Shown here one piece after another: positions 33,042 to 42,044 of a DNA stretch of 64,000 nucleotides; the stretch's first letter is position 1; every line of letters starts with the position of its first letter. The DNA is from Alphaproteobacteria bacterium (GTDB lineage: Bacteria > Pseudomonadota > Alphaproteobacteria > SHVP01), in assembly GCA_016869765.1 (NCBI GenBank), contig VGES01000008.1, forward strand, positions 33,275-97,274, given 5' to 3'. The translations under genes and the position numbers were made by a program. The notes under the pieces were generated by a model. That model made no database searches. It worked only from the letters and a program-made list of their open reading frames with translations, and was not told where the DNA came from.

Positions 33042-34247
33042 ATGATGTCTGCACGCGCTGCTGAAGCTTGGTCGAAGCCCCCGGCCGTTCCGGAGACCCA
33101 CTACGTGAGCGGTCTGGTGTATTCCGACGAGTCGGTCTTCGCCGATGAGAAGCGCCGTATCTTCGATCGCACTTGGCACCTCGCGTGTCACGAGAGCGAG
33201 GTTCCGGAGCCCTACGATTTCCGCACGGTCGACTACGTGGGAACACCGCTGCTTGTCGTACGCGGCGCCGATCGCCGAATCCGAACCTTTTTCAACGTCT
33301 GTCCGCATCGTGGCGCGAAGATCGTCCACGAGCTGAGCGGCAACACCAAGCGCTTCACCTGCTTTTACCACCTGTGGTCGTTCGACGCCGTTGGCGCGTG
33401 CACCGACATCCCGCGCCAGGAGGGTTACCAGACCGTCGGGCTCAAGAAAGACGACGTCGGGCTGCGCGAGGTCAGGACCGAGATCCACGTGGGGCTCGTG
33501 TTTGTGAACCTCGACGACCAAGCGACCCCGCTGGGCCAATATCTCGGGAAGGCGCTCGATGCCTTCGAAGGGCCGATGACGGCCGGCAAGGGCCTAGAAG
33601 TCTTCCACTACAACCGCGCGATCATCCAATCGAACTGGAAGGCGTGGCAGGAGACGAACCTCGACGTCTACCACGAGTTCATGCACGTCCTGCTGCGGCG
33701 CACGCAGATGACGGCCGCCCCGCTCGAGGATCGCAAGGTCACGGTTCACCCCAACGGCCACACCTCCATCGCCGGGCTGCGAGCCAAATACGAGTACTAC
33801 AAGGGGATGCAGAGCCGCGACGACCGCCTCGCGCTTCCGACGCTCCGGGCCGACGACTTCATCTTCGGCACCGTGTTTCCTCATGTCGCCGTGCTGGCCC
33901 GCGGCACGACGATGCGCATCGATGTCGTGACGCCACTCGATGCCCATCGCACCCTGATCGAGTGGCGCGGTCTCGGCGTTCGTGGGGACTCGGCGGAGGA
34001 CCGTCAGGCCCGCGTTCGCCATCACAACCAGTATTGGGGGCCGTTCGGGCGCAACGTGCCGGAAGATGCCTATGCCGCGGAGGCTGCCGAAATGGGATTC
34101 GGCCGCGGTGCGGCGCGCTTTCAGGTGATCGCCCGCGACGAAGGTGGCAGCGGCCAGGACGATGGGATGCTGCGGGCCTTCTACGGCGAATGGTCCCGCC
34201 GCACCGGCCGCCCGGCCGCCAACCCCTCGAACGCCCCCATGGCATGA
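33042..34247 (+). CDS. Rieske non-heme iron oxygenase, alpha subunit
   Basis: 401 residues. The Rieske site is intact: Cys87-x-His89 in VCPHRGA and Cys107-x2-His110 in TCFYHLW, holding a 2Fe-2S cluster. The catalytic iron ligands are His211 and His215 in DVYHEFMH, with a late Asp completing the triad. Such enzymes hydroxylate or demethylate aromatic and aliphatic substrates with electrons from a ferredoxin. The operon supplies a beta subunit, reductase and ferredoxin. Its stop overlaps the next start (ATGA). Substrate unknown. Confidence 0.9.
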   Translation: MMSARAAEAWSKPPAVPETHYVSGLVYSDESVFADEKRRIFDRTWHLACHESEVPEPYDFRTVDYVGTPLLVVRGADRRIRTFFNVCPHRGAKIVHELSGNTKRFTCFYHLWSFDAVGACTDIPRQEGYQTVGLKKDDVGLREVRTEIHVGLVFVNLDDQATPLGQYLGKALDAFEGPMTAGKGLEVFHYNRAIIQSNWKAWQETNLDVYHEFMHVLLRRTQMTAAPLEDRKVTVHPNGHTSIAGLRAKYEYYKGMQSRDDRLALPTLRADDFIFGTVFPHVAVLARGTTMRIDVVTPLDAHRTLIEWRGLGVRGDSAEDRQARVRHHNQYWGPFGRNVPEDAYAAEAAEMGFGRGAARFQVIARDEGGSGQDDGMLRAFYGEWSRRTGRPAANPSNAPMA

Positions 34248-35377
34248 CGGCGCGGAACGCCCAGGCGTGGGCGAACCCTCCCCGCGTGCCGCCGAGCCAC
34301 TTCGTAAGCGGCTGGGTCTATCGCGATCCGGCGATCTATGACGCCGAGCAGGCGAAGATCTTTCGGCGCGTTTGGCGTTTTGCCGCCCACGAGAGCGAGA
34401 TGCCGGAGGCCGGGGCCTACCGGACGTTCGTTCATGCCTGTGAGCCCATGATGGTCGTCCGTGAAACCGGCGATCGATTCGCCGGGTTCATTGATCGCGC
34501 CGGGCCAGCCGGTGCGCGTCTCCTTCCCGGCCCGGCCGGTCAGTGCCGCTCGACCCGAGGGCTCAGGCCCTGCCGCACGGCGGCCAAGTGGGGGTTCGTC
34601 TTCGTGACGCTCGACCCGGAGGCCCCGGATCTCGATTCTTATCTCGGGGACGCGCTCGACATTTTTCGCGACGTGTTCGAGGGGCGCGAGTTTTCGTACG
34701 AGGTCTTCCATTTCCATCAGGCGATCGTCGAGGCCAACTGGAAGGCTTGGCAGGAGACCATCCTCGACCTCTATCACGAGTTCATGCACGTCGTGTTGCG
34801 CCGCACGCAGATGCCGGCGACGGCGATGACCGCGCGCTCACTTCGCCAACATCGGAACGGCCACGTTTCGATCGGTGGGTTGCGGGCGCTCTACGGCAAC
34901 TATCAGGCCTATCGCGTGCGATCCGAGGGTGAGGCACTTCCCGGTCTGACGCCCGACGATGCGCGTTTCACACCGTTGTTTCCGGATACAACCATCATTG
35001 CCCGGGGGACGGTGCTGCGCGTCGACACGGTGACGCCGCTCGGGCCGCACCGGACATTGGTCGAATCGCGCGGACTCGGGATCAAAGGAGAGTCGCCAGC
35101 CGACCGCCGCATGCGGATTCGCCACCACAATGACTACTGGGGCCCGTTGGGGCGCAACGTTCCAGAGGATGCCTACGCGGCTGAGGCGTGCGAACGCGCT
35201 TTTGGGCGAGGGGCGGCGCTTTTTCAGACGATCGCGCGGGACGAAGACGGCCGCGGTCAGGACGATTGTGGGCTACGGGCTTTCTACGCGGAGTGGTCCA
35301 GGCGCCTCGGTCGCCCGGCGTGCGCACCAACGAATGCGGACGCCATCTCACGCGGCGAACAAGAAGGAAAACCATGA
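34244..35377 (+). CDS. Rieske oxygenase alpha-like subunit lacking the Rieske cluster site
   Basis: 377 residues, paralogous to the preceding subunit over its whole length (FVSGWVYRDPAIYD, ANWKAWQETILDLYHEFMH, RNVPEDAYAAEACE). The segment that should hold C-x-H and C-x2-H reads GFIDRAGPAGARLLPGP and is about 31 residues shorter, with no paired Cys/His. The catalytic iron ligands are retained (His178, His182). Other frames of the DNA do not contain the lost motif, so it is not a simple frameshift. It may form hetero-oligomers with the intact alpha subunit or accept electrons directly from the ferredoxin. Confidence 0.85.
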   Translation: MTARNAQAWANPPRVPPSHFVSGWVYRDPAIYDAEQAKIFRRVWRFAAHESEMPEAGAYRTFVHACEPMMVVRETGDRFAGFIDRAGPAGARLLPGPAGQCRSTRGLRPCRTAAKWGFVFVTLDPEAPDLDSYLGDALDIFRDVFEGREFSYEVFHFHQAIVEANWKAWQETILDLYHEFMHVVLRRTQMPATAMTARSLRQHRNGHVSIGGLRALYGNYQAYRVRSEGEALPGLTPDDARFTPLFPDTTIIARGTVLRVDTVTPLGPHRTLVESRGLGIKGESPADRRMRIRHHNDYWGPLGRNVPEDAYAAEACERAFGRGAALFQTIARDEDGRGQDDCGLRAFYAEWSRRLGRPACAPTNADAISRGEQEGKP

Positions 35378-35829
35378 CCGAACAGAACGTCCGCGAACTC
35401 GTCTATCGCTCCTGCCTCGCCCTCGATCGCGAGGACTTCGATGGATTCCTCGCGCTGTGTGACCCCGCTTTGCATTACGTCGTGACGGCCTATAGCCCCG
35501 AGATCCGGAAAGAGATGACCTGGATGGAGCAGGATCTGGCCGGCATGAAAGCGCTGCTCGCGATGGTGCCGCAGCACCTTCGTCGTACGGGCTCACTGCA
35601 TCGCCACGTCTCGGTCTACCAAGTCGAGGCTCCCGCCTCAGACGGCACGATCGGCGCCCTCAGTTCGTTCCTCGTCACGCATACCGCGCTCGACGGCGGT
35701 TCAAGGCTGTTCGCCGTCGGCCATTACCACGACCGAATTGCCGCGACGGGCGGGCGTCACCTGCTCAAGACGCGTCGCGCGCATCTCGAGACTCGCGATC
35801 TCGGTATCGGCCTGCACATCCCGATCTGA
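35374..35829 (+). CDS. Aromatic-ring-hydroxylating dioxygenase beta subunit (NTF2 fold)
   Basis: 151 residues with the cone-shaped NTF2-like fold of small oxygenase subunits: VRELVYRSCLALDREDFDGF at the start, HYVVTAYSPEIRK, and the closing RRAHLETRDLGIGLHIPI. Its ATG overlaps the stop of the alpha-like gene. Beta subunits usually have a structural role in the alpha3beta3 complex. Confidence 0.85.
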   Translation: MTEQNVRELVYRSCLALDREDFDGFLALCDPALHYVVTAYSPEIRKEMTWMEQDLAGMKALLAMVPQHLRRTGSLHRHVSVYQVEAPASDGTIGALSSFLVTHTALDGGSRLFAVGHYHDRIAATGGRHLLKTRRAHLETRDLGIGLHIPI

Positions 35830-35842
35830 TAACGTCGGCGGC

Positions 35843-36874
35843 GTGAAAATCGACCTGACCTATCGCGGCGGGAGCGTCCAATTCGACTGCGCGCCCGAAG
35901 AGAAGATTCTCTTGGCCGGCTTGCGTGCCGGCCATGGATTGCCGCACGAGTGCGGGACGGGAACCTGCGGAACGTGCAAGGCTGCGCTGTTGCGCGGCGA
36001 TGTCGAGCCGGGCTGGGCCCAAGCTCCGGGGCGAAAGCATCTCAAGGCCGGCGAGGTCTTGCTGTGCCAGGCAGAGGCCAAGACCGATTGCGCTGTCGAA
36101 GTGCGTGGCCGGCTCGCCGATGTCGCCCCGGCGCGGCCCGCTCACCTTCGTGGCACGCTCCGTCGGGTCATTGCCCTCAACGCCGATGTGCGACGGCTCG
36201 AGATCGCGCTCGAACAACCAGTTGCCTTTGCCGCCGGCCAGTTCATGTTGGTTCAGGCCCCCGGGATTGCCGGGTTTCGGGGCTGGTCGATGGCGCAGTT
36301 CGAGCGTCCGGCGTCGACGCTCGTCTTCACCGTGAAATCGATGCCCGGGGGGGCGATCTCGCGATGGCTGATCGACGGCGATCGAACAGGAACATCGCTC
36401 ACGCTGTTCGGCCCGATGGGGCGCGCACTATTCGACCCGGCCGCCGACAAGAACCTTCTGTGTATCGCGGGCGGCTCCGGCCTGGCGCCGATGCTCGCCA
36501 TTCTCCAGCATGCCGCAGAGAGCGGCCATCTCGCTCGGCATCGGCTGGACCTTTTCTTCGGCGTTCGGCGCTTGGCCGACGCCTATGCCCTGGACGAGCT
36601 AATGGCCCTTCGCGACCGGGTGCCCGACCACGTCACCCTCACGGTCGCGCTCTCGGAGGAGGTTCCCTCCCGAGAATCGGCCGAGCGTTACCCCGAGGTG
36701 ACGTTTGCCTCGGGCTTCGTGCATGCGGTCGCCGGCCATGCGATGGTCGGGCGCTATGACAACGTGACCGCATTTCTGGCGGGGCCGCCGGTCATGGTCG
36801 AGGCCGCGATGCGCCACTTGATCATGGAGGCGAAGCTTCCCGCTCGGCAGATTCGTTTCGACAAGTTCAGTTGA
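35843..36874 (+). CDS. Oxygenase reductase component (2Fe-2S ferredoxin - FAD - NAD(P)H)
   Basis: 343 residues. The N-terminal plant-type ferredoxin has C-x4-C-x2-C in ECGTGTCGTCKAAL and the fourth Cys in VLLCQAE. The FAD domain shows RGWSMAQF (the R-x-x-S flavin motif), and the NAD domain AGGSGLAPMLAIL with a late FLAGPPVMVEA. Passes electrons from NAD(P)H to the Rieske ferredoxin or oxygenase. GTG start 13 bases after the beta subunit. The order ferredoxin-FNR is as in BenC/phenol hydroxylase-type reductases. Confidence 0.9.
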   Translation: MKIDLTYRGGSVQFDCAPEEKILLAGLRAGHGLPHECGTGTCGTCKAALLRGDVEPGWAQAPGRKHLKAGEVLLCQAEAKTDCAVEVRGRLADVAPARPAHLRGTLRRVIALNADVRRLEIALEQPVAFAAGQFMLVQAPGIAGFRGWSMAQFERPASTLVFTVKSMPGGAISRWLIDGDRTGTSLTLFGPMGRALFDPAADKNLLCIAGGSGLAPMLAILQHAAESGHLARHRLDLFFGVRRLADAYALDELMALRDRVPDHVTLTVALSEEVPSRESAERYPEVTFASGFVHAVAGHAMVGRYDNVTAFLAGPPVMVEAAMRHLIMEAKLPARQIRFDKFS

Positions 36875-36882
36875 GGAACCGA

Positions 36883-37209
36883 ATGAGTACCTGGCAGCGC
36901 GTCTGCGACGTCACGGCCCTCGAAGGCAACGTGATCAAGGAGTTCGACGTCGAAGGAAAGAAACTCGCGGTCGTCCGAGCGGGCGGGGAGGTTTTCGCCT
37001 TTCCCTTGCGTTGCCCCCACATGGATGAACCGCTGTCTACGGGAATGTGTGACGGCGAGACGCTGACGTGTTCGTTCCATTTGTGGCAGTGGAACTTGAA
37101 GTCTGGAAAGTCGACCGGTGATGCCGAGGTCGACCTTCTCAAGTACCCGGTGAAAGAGGAGAGCGGCGGCGTGTTCGTCGATCTCGCCACCGAACTTCGT
37201 TACGACTGA
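36883..37209 (+). CDS. Rieske-type ferredoxin
   Basis: 108 residues, cluster ligands in RCPHMDEPL (C-x-H) and CSFHLWQWN (C-x2-H), the spacing of oxygenase Rieske ferredoxins such as TmoC or BphF. ATG at 36883 follows TTGAGGAACC 8 bases after the reductase stop. Last gene of the oxygenase operon and the presumed direct electron donor to the alpha subunits. Confidence 0.9.
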   Translation: MSTWQRVCDVTALEGNVIKEFDVEGKKLAVVRAGGEVFAFPLRCPHMDEPLSTGMCDGETLTCSFHLWQWNLKSGKSTGDAEVDLLKYPVKEESGGVFVDLATELRYD

Positions 37210-37215
37210 GTTCGC

Positions 37216-37794
37216 TCACAGATCGATCGCAACTCGCGTCTGCAACCTGGCCTCGAGATCGACGAAGTGAAGATCGTCGTCTGCGACGTTCTCGCGTACG
37301 AGGATTATGAAGTCGGCGCTCTTGCCGACCGGAAACGGTGTCCAGTGCCAGACCCCTGGTCGGATGTTGACGCCAGCCGTTCCATCGAGTCGAAAGGCGC
37401 GCACCTGGGCCAGATCCGGGAGGGCCCTTGGGTCATCCATTGCTGAAGGCGGAGCGACCGCGAAGATGCTGTCTTGGCCAGCCAAGGGCACGAAGGCTTG
37501 CGTCCCCTTGAGGTGACGCTCGAACCAGGAAAACGCGAGCGGACGCTGCTTGGTTCGGAGATAGCCGAGCCGCATCGGCTCGCGCGTGATCGAGGCAACG
37601 CCACCCCAGTAGTCGAGGACGTCGAAGTCCGCGAGCCGTCGATCCGGCACCGGATCGGACATGCGGGCATAGCCGTGCGACAGAAGATCGCGGTTGTCGA
37701 GCCGCTCGCCGTGCGGCGTCAACACGTCGCCAAACGGGGCGAAAGAACGGCGTTCGAGCGGTTCCGCGTTTACCCGATGAACTCGCAGGGTCAT
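37216..37794 (-). CDS. Ureidoglycolate lyase family protein
   Basis: 192 residues of a cupin-like beta-barrel resembling AllA/ureidoglycolate lyase: RRSFAPFGDVLTPHG at the start, LERHLKGTQAFVPL-type block (ERHLKGTQAFVPLAGQ), and GVWHWTPFPVG near the C-terminus. The lyase splits ureidoglycolate into glyoxylate and urea in purine breakdown. No other allantoin genes are adjacent, except a polysaccharide-deacetylase/PuuE-like gene 10 kb away, so the pathway role is uncertain. Convergent with the ferredoxin gene. Confidence 0.78.
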   Translation of the reverse strand: MTLRVHRVNAEPLERRSFAPFGDVLTPHGERLDNRDLLSHGYARMSDPVPDRRLADFDVLDYWGGVASITREPMRLGYLRTKQRPLAFSWFERHLKGTQAFVPLAGQDSIFAVAPPSAMDDPRALPDLAQVRAFRLDGTAGVNIRPGVWHWTPFPVGKSADFIILVRENVADDDLHFVDLEARLQTRVAIDL

Positions 37795-38045
37795 GTGATC
37801 CTCGCGCGCGTCGTTTTCCGCACGCTAGCATGGATCGCTGTCCGGACCTTTTCCTTGACACTCGCGTCGGATTGAGGCGTCTTATGCTCGCGGCGCGAGG
37901 GAAAAGACGTGTGCCGGGCCCACTGGGGAGGGGGCGACGGACCGATCCGTCGATAACCACGGGACACCGTCGGTATCGAGGCGGAATGCGAAACCAACAA
38001 CGCTGAAAAAGCGGACGTATCAGCAGCCAAGGGGTAGATCAGACC

Positions 38046-39092
38046 ATGGTGGGGCGATTTATTGCGAAGCGGGTGTTCCTGGCAATCTTCCAGTTGTTCG
38101 GGATCACGATCGCCGTCTTCTTCGGCATTCGGGCCCTTCCGGCGGATCCGGTGGCCCGCCTCGTCGGCATCAATGCCAGCCCCGAAGCGGTGCAGCAGGC
38201 CCGCGAATCGCTTGGGCTGCACGAAACGAAGCTCCAACAGCTGTTCAACTATCTCGGGGTATGGTCGACCTCGGGCAAGCCCGGCATTTTCCAGGGTGAT
38301 CTCGGGGTGTCCTGGGTGACCAATTCGCGGGTGTGGGACGAGTGCATTCGCTTCCTGCCCGTGACGCTCGAGTTCATCACCTACGCGTTGATCATCGCGT
38401 TCATCATCGCGGTGCCACTCGGCATGTCGAGCGCCACCAAGCCCGGTGGGGCGGCGGATCGCTTCACCTTCGTGTGGGGGTTGTTCGCAGGTTCCCAGCC
38501 GGAGTTCTGGTGGGGCCTGATGTTCGTCTTCTTCTTCTTCTTTCAGCTCAACCAGTGGGATCTCCCGCACGCACCGGCGCCGCTCGGCCGCTTGACTCCG
38601 CTGACCACGGAGCCGCCGCCGATAACCGGATTCATATTGGTCGACTCCCTCTTACGGTGGGATTTCAAGGTGCTGTTCGAGGCGGCGCATCACTTGATGT
38701 TGCCGACGTTCACCTTGGTCTTCGTAGTGTCGGGAGCGATCACCAAGATGGTGCGCCAAAACATGGTGCGCGTCGTGCAGTCCGACTACATCCTCTATGC
38801 GCGGAGCGCCGGTCTCTCGCGGCGTAAGGTCGCCCTCTACGCCCTGCGCGCTTCGATGGCCCCGGCCATGACGCTGACCGCGATCATCTACGGCTTTCTC
38901 TTGGGTGGTGCGGTTCCCGTCGAGTTGATCTACTCGCTGGGCGGGATCGGCCAGTACTCCATCCGATCGATCCTGCAGTTCGATTATCCGGCCATCCAGG
39001 CCACCGTGCTCGTGATCGCCATGGTGTCGCTCATCATCTACTTGGTGATCGACATCCTGCACGCGGTGATCGATCCACGAATCACGTTCTAG
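38046..39092 (+). CDS. ABC transporter permease (DppB/OppB type)
   Basis: 348 residues. N-terminal helix followed by RALPADPVARLVG, the periplasmic loop typical of DppB-like subunits, and at the C-terminal end the coupling-helix region DYILYARSAGLSRRKVALYALR (EAA loop, quoted in part as YARSAGLSRRKV). About six membrane helices. ATG follows AAGGGGTAG. First gene of a three-gene importer operon that has no binding protein. The 251-base upstream region shows TTGACA but no well-spaced -10. Confidence 0.88.
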   Translation: MVGRFIAKRVFLAIFQLFGITIAVFFGIRALPADPVARLVGINASPEAVQQARESLGLHETKLQQLFNYLGVWSTSGKPGIFQGDLGVSWVTNSRVWDECIRFLPVTLEFITYALIIAFIIAVPLGMSSATKPGGAADRFTFVWGLFAGSQPEFWWGLMFVFFFFFQLNQWDLPHAPAPLGRLTPLTTEPPPITGFILVDSLLRWDFKVLFEAAHHLMLPTFTLVFVVSGAITKMVRQNMVRVVQSDYILYARSAGLSRRKVALYALRASMAPAMTLTAIIYGFLLGGAVPVELIYSLGGIGQYSIRSILQFDYPAIQATVLVIAMVSLIIYLVIDILHAVIDPRITF

Positions 39093-39125
39093 GCTGCCCG
39101 CTTCGAGCCCATCAGGACCCGAAAC

Positions 39126-40121
39126 ATGACCGCAGAGAACCCGCAAACTCGCCACACGCCGACGCCGGAAGACCTCGACCAGCATATCCAACCGCACATG
39201 GTGATCGAGGGCATTCCGACCAAACGGCACACGATCGACATTGTCCGAAAGTTCAAGGAAGAGGGGCTGTTCCGTTTCGGTTGCCTCGTCATCATGACAA
39301 CGATGGGATTGGCGATCTTCGGCTGGCTCGATCACTACGACATCTATCGCCTGTGGCCGTTCGATCCGAACCGCGCCACCGGCAACGTGTCGGTGGAGCC
39401 GCCCGGGTTCCTCGAAATCCCGGGGTTGTTGTGGAAGACAGTCATTCTCGGCCATGAGCCGCCCCATTGGTTCGGGACGGACAACGCCGGCCTCGACGTC
39501 TTCTCGCGCACGCTCGCGGCGCCGCGCACCGACATGACGATCGCAATCGTCGCCGCGTTCCTGTCGATGTTCATCGGGACGGCGTTCGGGCTTGTCGCCG
39601 GCTTCTACCGCAATGCGCTCACCGAGTTCCTGATGCGCATCTCGGATCTGCTTCAGGCGTTCCCCGTGTTCATTACCGCGATGATCCTGGTGGCGTTGTC
39701 GGGACGAAACGAGTTCAACATCATCCTTGCGCTCGCGCTCGTTTACACTCCGATCTTCATTCGGCTCACGCGTGCCGAGGTCATGGGCCAGGCTGTCCGC
39801 GGCTACGTCGAATCGGCGCGCGCCGTCGGCAATCCCCAATGGCGTGTCGCCTTCGGGCACGTCCTGCCCAACTCGCTCGTGCCGTCGCTGGTGCAGATTT
39901 CGACGACCGTCGGCTTTGCGATCCTGCTGACCTCGGGCCTTTCGTTCGTCGGCGCCGGCGTGCGACCGCCGACGCCGGAATGGGGCCTGATGATCGCGTT
40001 GGGGGCCGACCACATCATCCTCGGGGAATGGTGGGGTTCGATCTTCCCCGGCGTGGCGATCGCCCTCACCGTGTTCGGGTTCGCGGCCGTGGGCCACGGA
40101 CTCGAAGAAGACTATCGCTAG
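39126..40121 (+). CDS. ABC transporter permease (DppC/OppC type)
   Basis: 331 residues. A 60-residue cytosolic lead precedes the first helix; HWFGTDNAGLDVFSRTLAA is the family landmark before the transmembrane core, and the EAA loop is YVESARAVGNPQWRVAFGHVLPN (in part). Pairs with the preceding permease to form the channel. GTG/ATG ambiguity is absent: ATG 39126 has a weak upstream site (CAGGACC). Confidence 0.88.
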   Translation: MTAENPQTRHTPTPEDLDQHIQPHMVIEGIPTKRHTIDIVRKFKEEGLFRFGCLVIMTTMGLAIFGWLDHYDIYRLWPFDPNRATGNVSVEPPGFLEIPGLLWKTVILGHEPPHWFGTDNAGLDVFSRTLAAPRTDMTIAIVAAFLSMFIGTAFGLVAGFYRNALTEFLMRISDLLQAFPVFITAMILVALSGRNEFNIILALALVYTPIFIRLTRAEVMGQAVRGYVESARAVGNPQWRVAFGHVLPNSLVPSLVQISTTVGFAILLTSGLSFVGAGVRPPTPEWGLMIALGADHIILGEWWGSIFPGVAIALTVFGFAAVGHGLEEDYR

Positions 40122-40153
40122 TCGCGCAGACGACGAAGAGAACTGGATCCATC

Positions 40154-42019
40154 ATGGTGGCACAACCCAAGCAAGCCGCGCCTGCGCCGACGAGTGAGTA
40201 CGTCCTCGAGGCCAAGAACATCACCGTCCGGTTTCCGATCGAACACGGGGCCGACGTGGTGGCGGTCAGGAACTTCAACTTGCAGGTCAAGCCCGGCGAG
40301 TTCGTCGGCCTCATGGGCCAGCCGAGCTGCGGCAAGTCGACGGCAGCGATGGCGATGCTCGGCCTCGTGCGTCCACCCGGGGTGATCGATTCGGGCGTGG
40401 TCAATTTCATGGGCCGCAACCTCCTCACGATGATGGAGGACGATGTTCGGGAGTTGCGCGGTCGCGACATCGGCATGATCGTGCAGAACCCGCGTTACTC
40501 GCTGCACCCGATGCTCCGCGTCGGCGATCAGATCGCCAATGTCTACCGTGCCCACAACCAAGTCACGAAGGGCGAAGCCTGGAAGCACGCGATCGACATG
40601 CTGCGCATGGTCGGAATCAACGACCCCGAACGCCGGGTCAAGGCCTACGCCCACGAGCTGTCGAGCGGCATGGCGCAGCGCGTGCTGATTGCGATCGCGC
40701 TGTCCTCGCGTCCGCGGCTGCTGATCGCCGACGAACCGACCTCGGGCCTCGACGTCACGATTCAGGCGCAGTTCCTCGACCAGATGTGGGACGCCTGCCG
40801 GCAGACCAAGTCCGCCGTTCTGCTCGTGTCGCAGAACCTCGGCATCATGGCCAACTACTGCGATCGCATCCTCATCATGAATGAGGGCACGCTCGTCGAA
40901 GAAGCCGACGTCTACTCGTTCTTCAAGGCGCCAAAACACGAATACAGCCGGTCGATCCTGCGGCTACAGCGGGCGGCCATCGAATCGGGCGGCGCGGACG
41001 CCGCTCACATCGACGAGAAAGCCGCCCCGCTCATCGAGGTCAAAGATCTCAGCAAGCTGTTTCCGATCCGCCACTCGAAATCGAAGGTGCACGCGGCGGA
41101 GAACATCAACTTCTTCATCCGACCCGGCGAGACGCTCGGTCTCGTGGGTGAGTCGGGTTCTGGCAAGACCACCGTCGGGCGCTGCGTGCTGCGCCTGATC
41201 GAGCCGACGGGCGGCGAAATCCTGTTCCGCAACCGTCAAGCCAATCAGGTCGAGCGAGTGACCGACTACTCGACGAACGAGATGCGACGCAAACGGGCGA
41301 AGTTGCAGATCGTCTTCCAGGACCCACTCGACTCGCTCGACCCCCGTTGGACGGTCGACCGCGTGCTCCGCGAGCCCCTCGACCTTCACACCGACATGAC
41401 GAACGAGCAAAAGAAGGCTCGCGTAATAGAGCTGATGAAGCTGGTCGGTCTCGAGGGTGCGCACTATTACGCGCTGCCACGGGAAATGAGCGCGGGACGG
41501 CAGCAGCGCGTGTCGATTGCGCGCGCCATCGCGCTCAATCCCGATTTCATCGTACTCGACGAACCGACATCGGCCCTTACCCCCGAAACGACGGCCGAGA
41601 TCATCCGCCTATTGATGGATTTGTCGGCGAAACTCGGCATCGCCTACCTGTTCATTTCGCACGATCTCACGACGGTGAAATTCATCTGCCACCGGGTCGC
41701 GGTCATGTACCTCGGGCAGATGGTCGAGATCGGGAGTAAGGATCAGGTGTTCAACTCGCCGCGGCACCCCTACGCACGGGCGTTGCTTTCGGCGTACCTG
41801 TTCCCATCGACCGACAATCGTCGCGTCGACCGAACGGTGCGTGAGACGCTCAAGGGCGAAATCCCCAGCCCGGTGACCGAGAACCTGCCCAAGGGGTGCT
41901 ATCTGTACGGACGGTGCACCTCACAGGTCGACAGGTGCAAGAGTGCACCGCAGCAGCTCACGCAACTGTCGGATGGCCGCTGGGTACGCTGCTGGCGCGT
42001 CGCTCAGGGCGAAATCTGA
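40154..42019 (+). CDS. ABC transporter ATPase, two fused nucleotide-binding domains (DppD-DppF type)
   Basis: 621 residues. Domain 1: Walker [11 protein letters not shown]-loop VQNPRYSL, signature [10 protein letters not shown], Walker [13 protein letters not shown]. Domain 2: Walker [11 protein letters not shown]-loop [11 protein letters not shown], signature [10 protein letters not shown], Walker [13 protein letters not shown]. Both signatures deviate from LSGGQ, and the domain 2 D-loop reads SALTPE. Between and after the domains are the YSRSIL and [12 protein letters not shown] segments plus a late Cys-containing block ([15 protein letters not shown]), as in peptide/nickel transporters. 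Powers the two upstream permeases. Confidence 0.9.
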   Translation: MVAQPKQAAPAPTSEYVLEAKNITVRFPIEHGADVVAVRNFNLQVKPGEFVGLMGQPSCGKSTAAMAMLGLVRPPGVIDSGVVNFMGRNLLTMMEDDVRELRGRDIGMIVQNPRYSLHPMLRVGDQIANVYRAHNQVTKGEAWKHAIDMLRMVGINDPERRVKAYAHELSSGMAQRVLIAIALSSRPRLLIADEPTSGLDVTIQAQFLDQMWDACRQTKSAVLLVSQNLGIMANYCDRILIMNEGTLVEEADVYSFFKAPKHEYSRSILRLQRAAIESGGADAAHIDEKAAPLIEVKDLSKLFPIRHSKSKVHAAENINFFIRPGETLGLVGESGSGKTTVGRCVLRLIEPTGGEILFRNRQANQVERVTDYSTNEMRRKRAKLQIVFQDPLDSLDPRWTVDRVLREPLDLHTDMTNEQKKARVIELMKLVGLEGAHYYALPREMSAGRQQRVSIARAIALNPDFIVLDEPTSALTPETTAEIIRLLMDLSAKLGIAYLFISHDLTTVKFICHRVAVMYLGQMVEIGSKDQVFNSPRHPYARALLSAYLFPSTDNRRVDRTVRETLKGEIPSPVTENLPKGCYLYGRCTSQVDRCKSAPQQLTQLSDGRWVRCWRVAQGEI

Positions 42020-42044
42020 AGCGGCGCGTCGGACGGCGGCCTTG

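Noticed and set aside
34480..34620. A frameshift as the reason for the missing Rieske motif
   Set aside because: I translated the other frames of this stretch; none contains C-x-H or C-x2-H, and the flanking parts stay in one frame. The segment is also shorter, so a deletion or divergence fits better.
37850..37890. Promoter with TTGACA (37855-37860) for the ABC importer operon
   Set aside because: The best -10-like hexamers (TCTTAT, TTATGC) lie 19-21 bases away, too far for a confident sigma-70 promoter.
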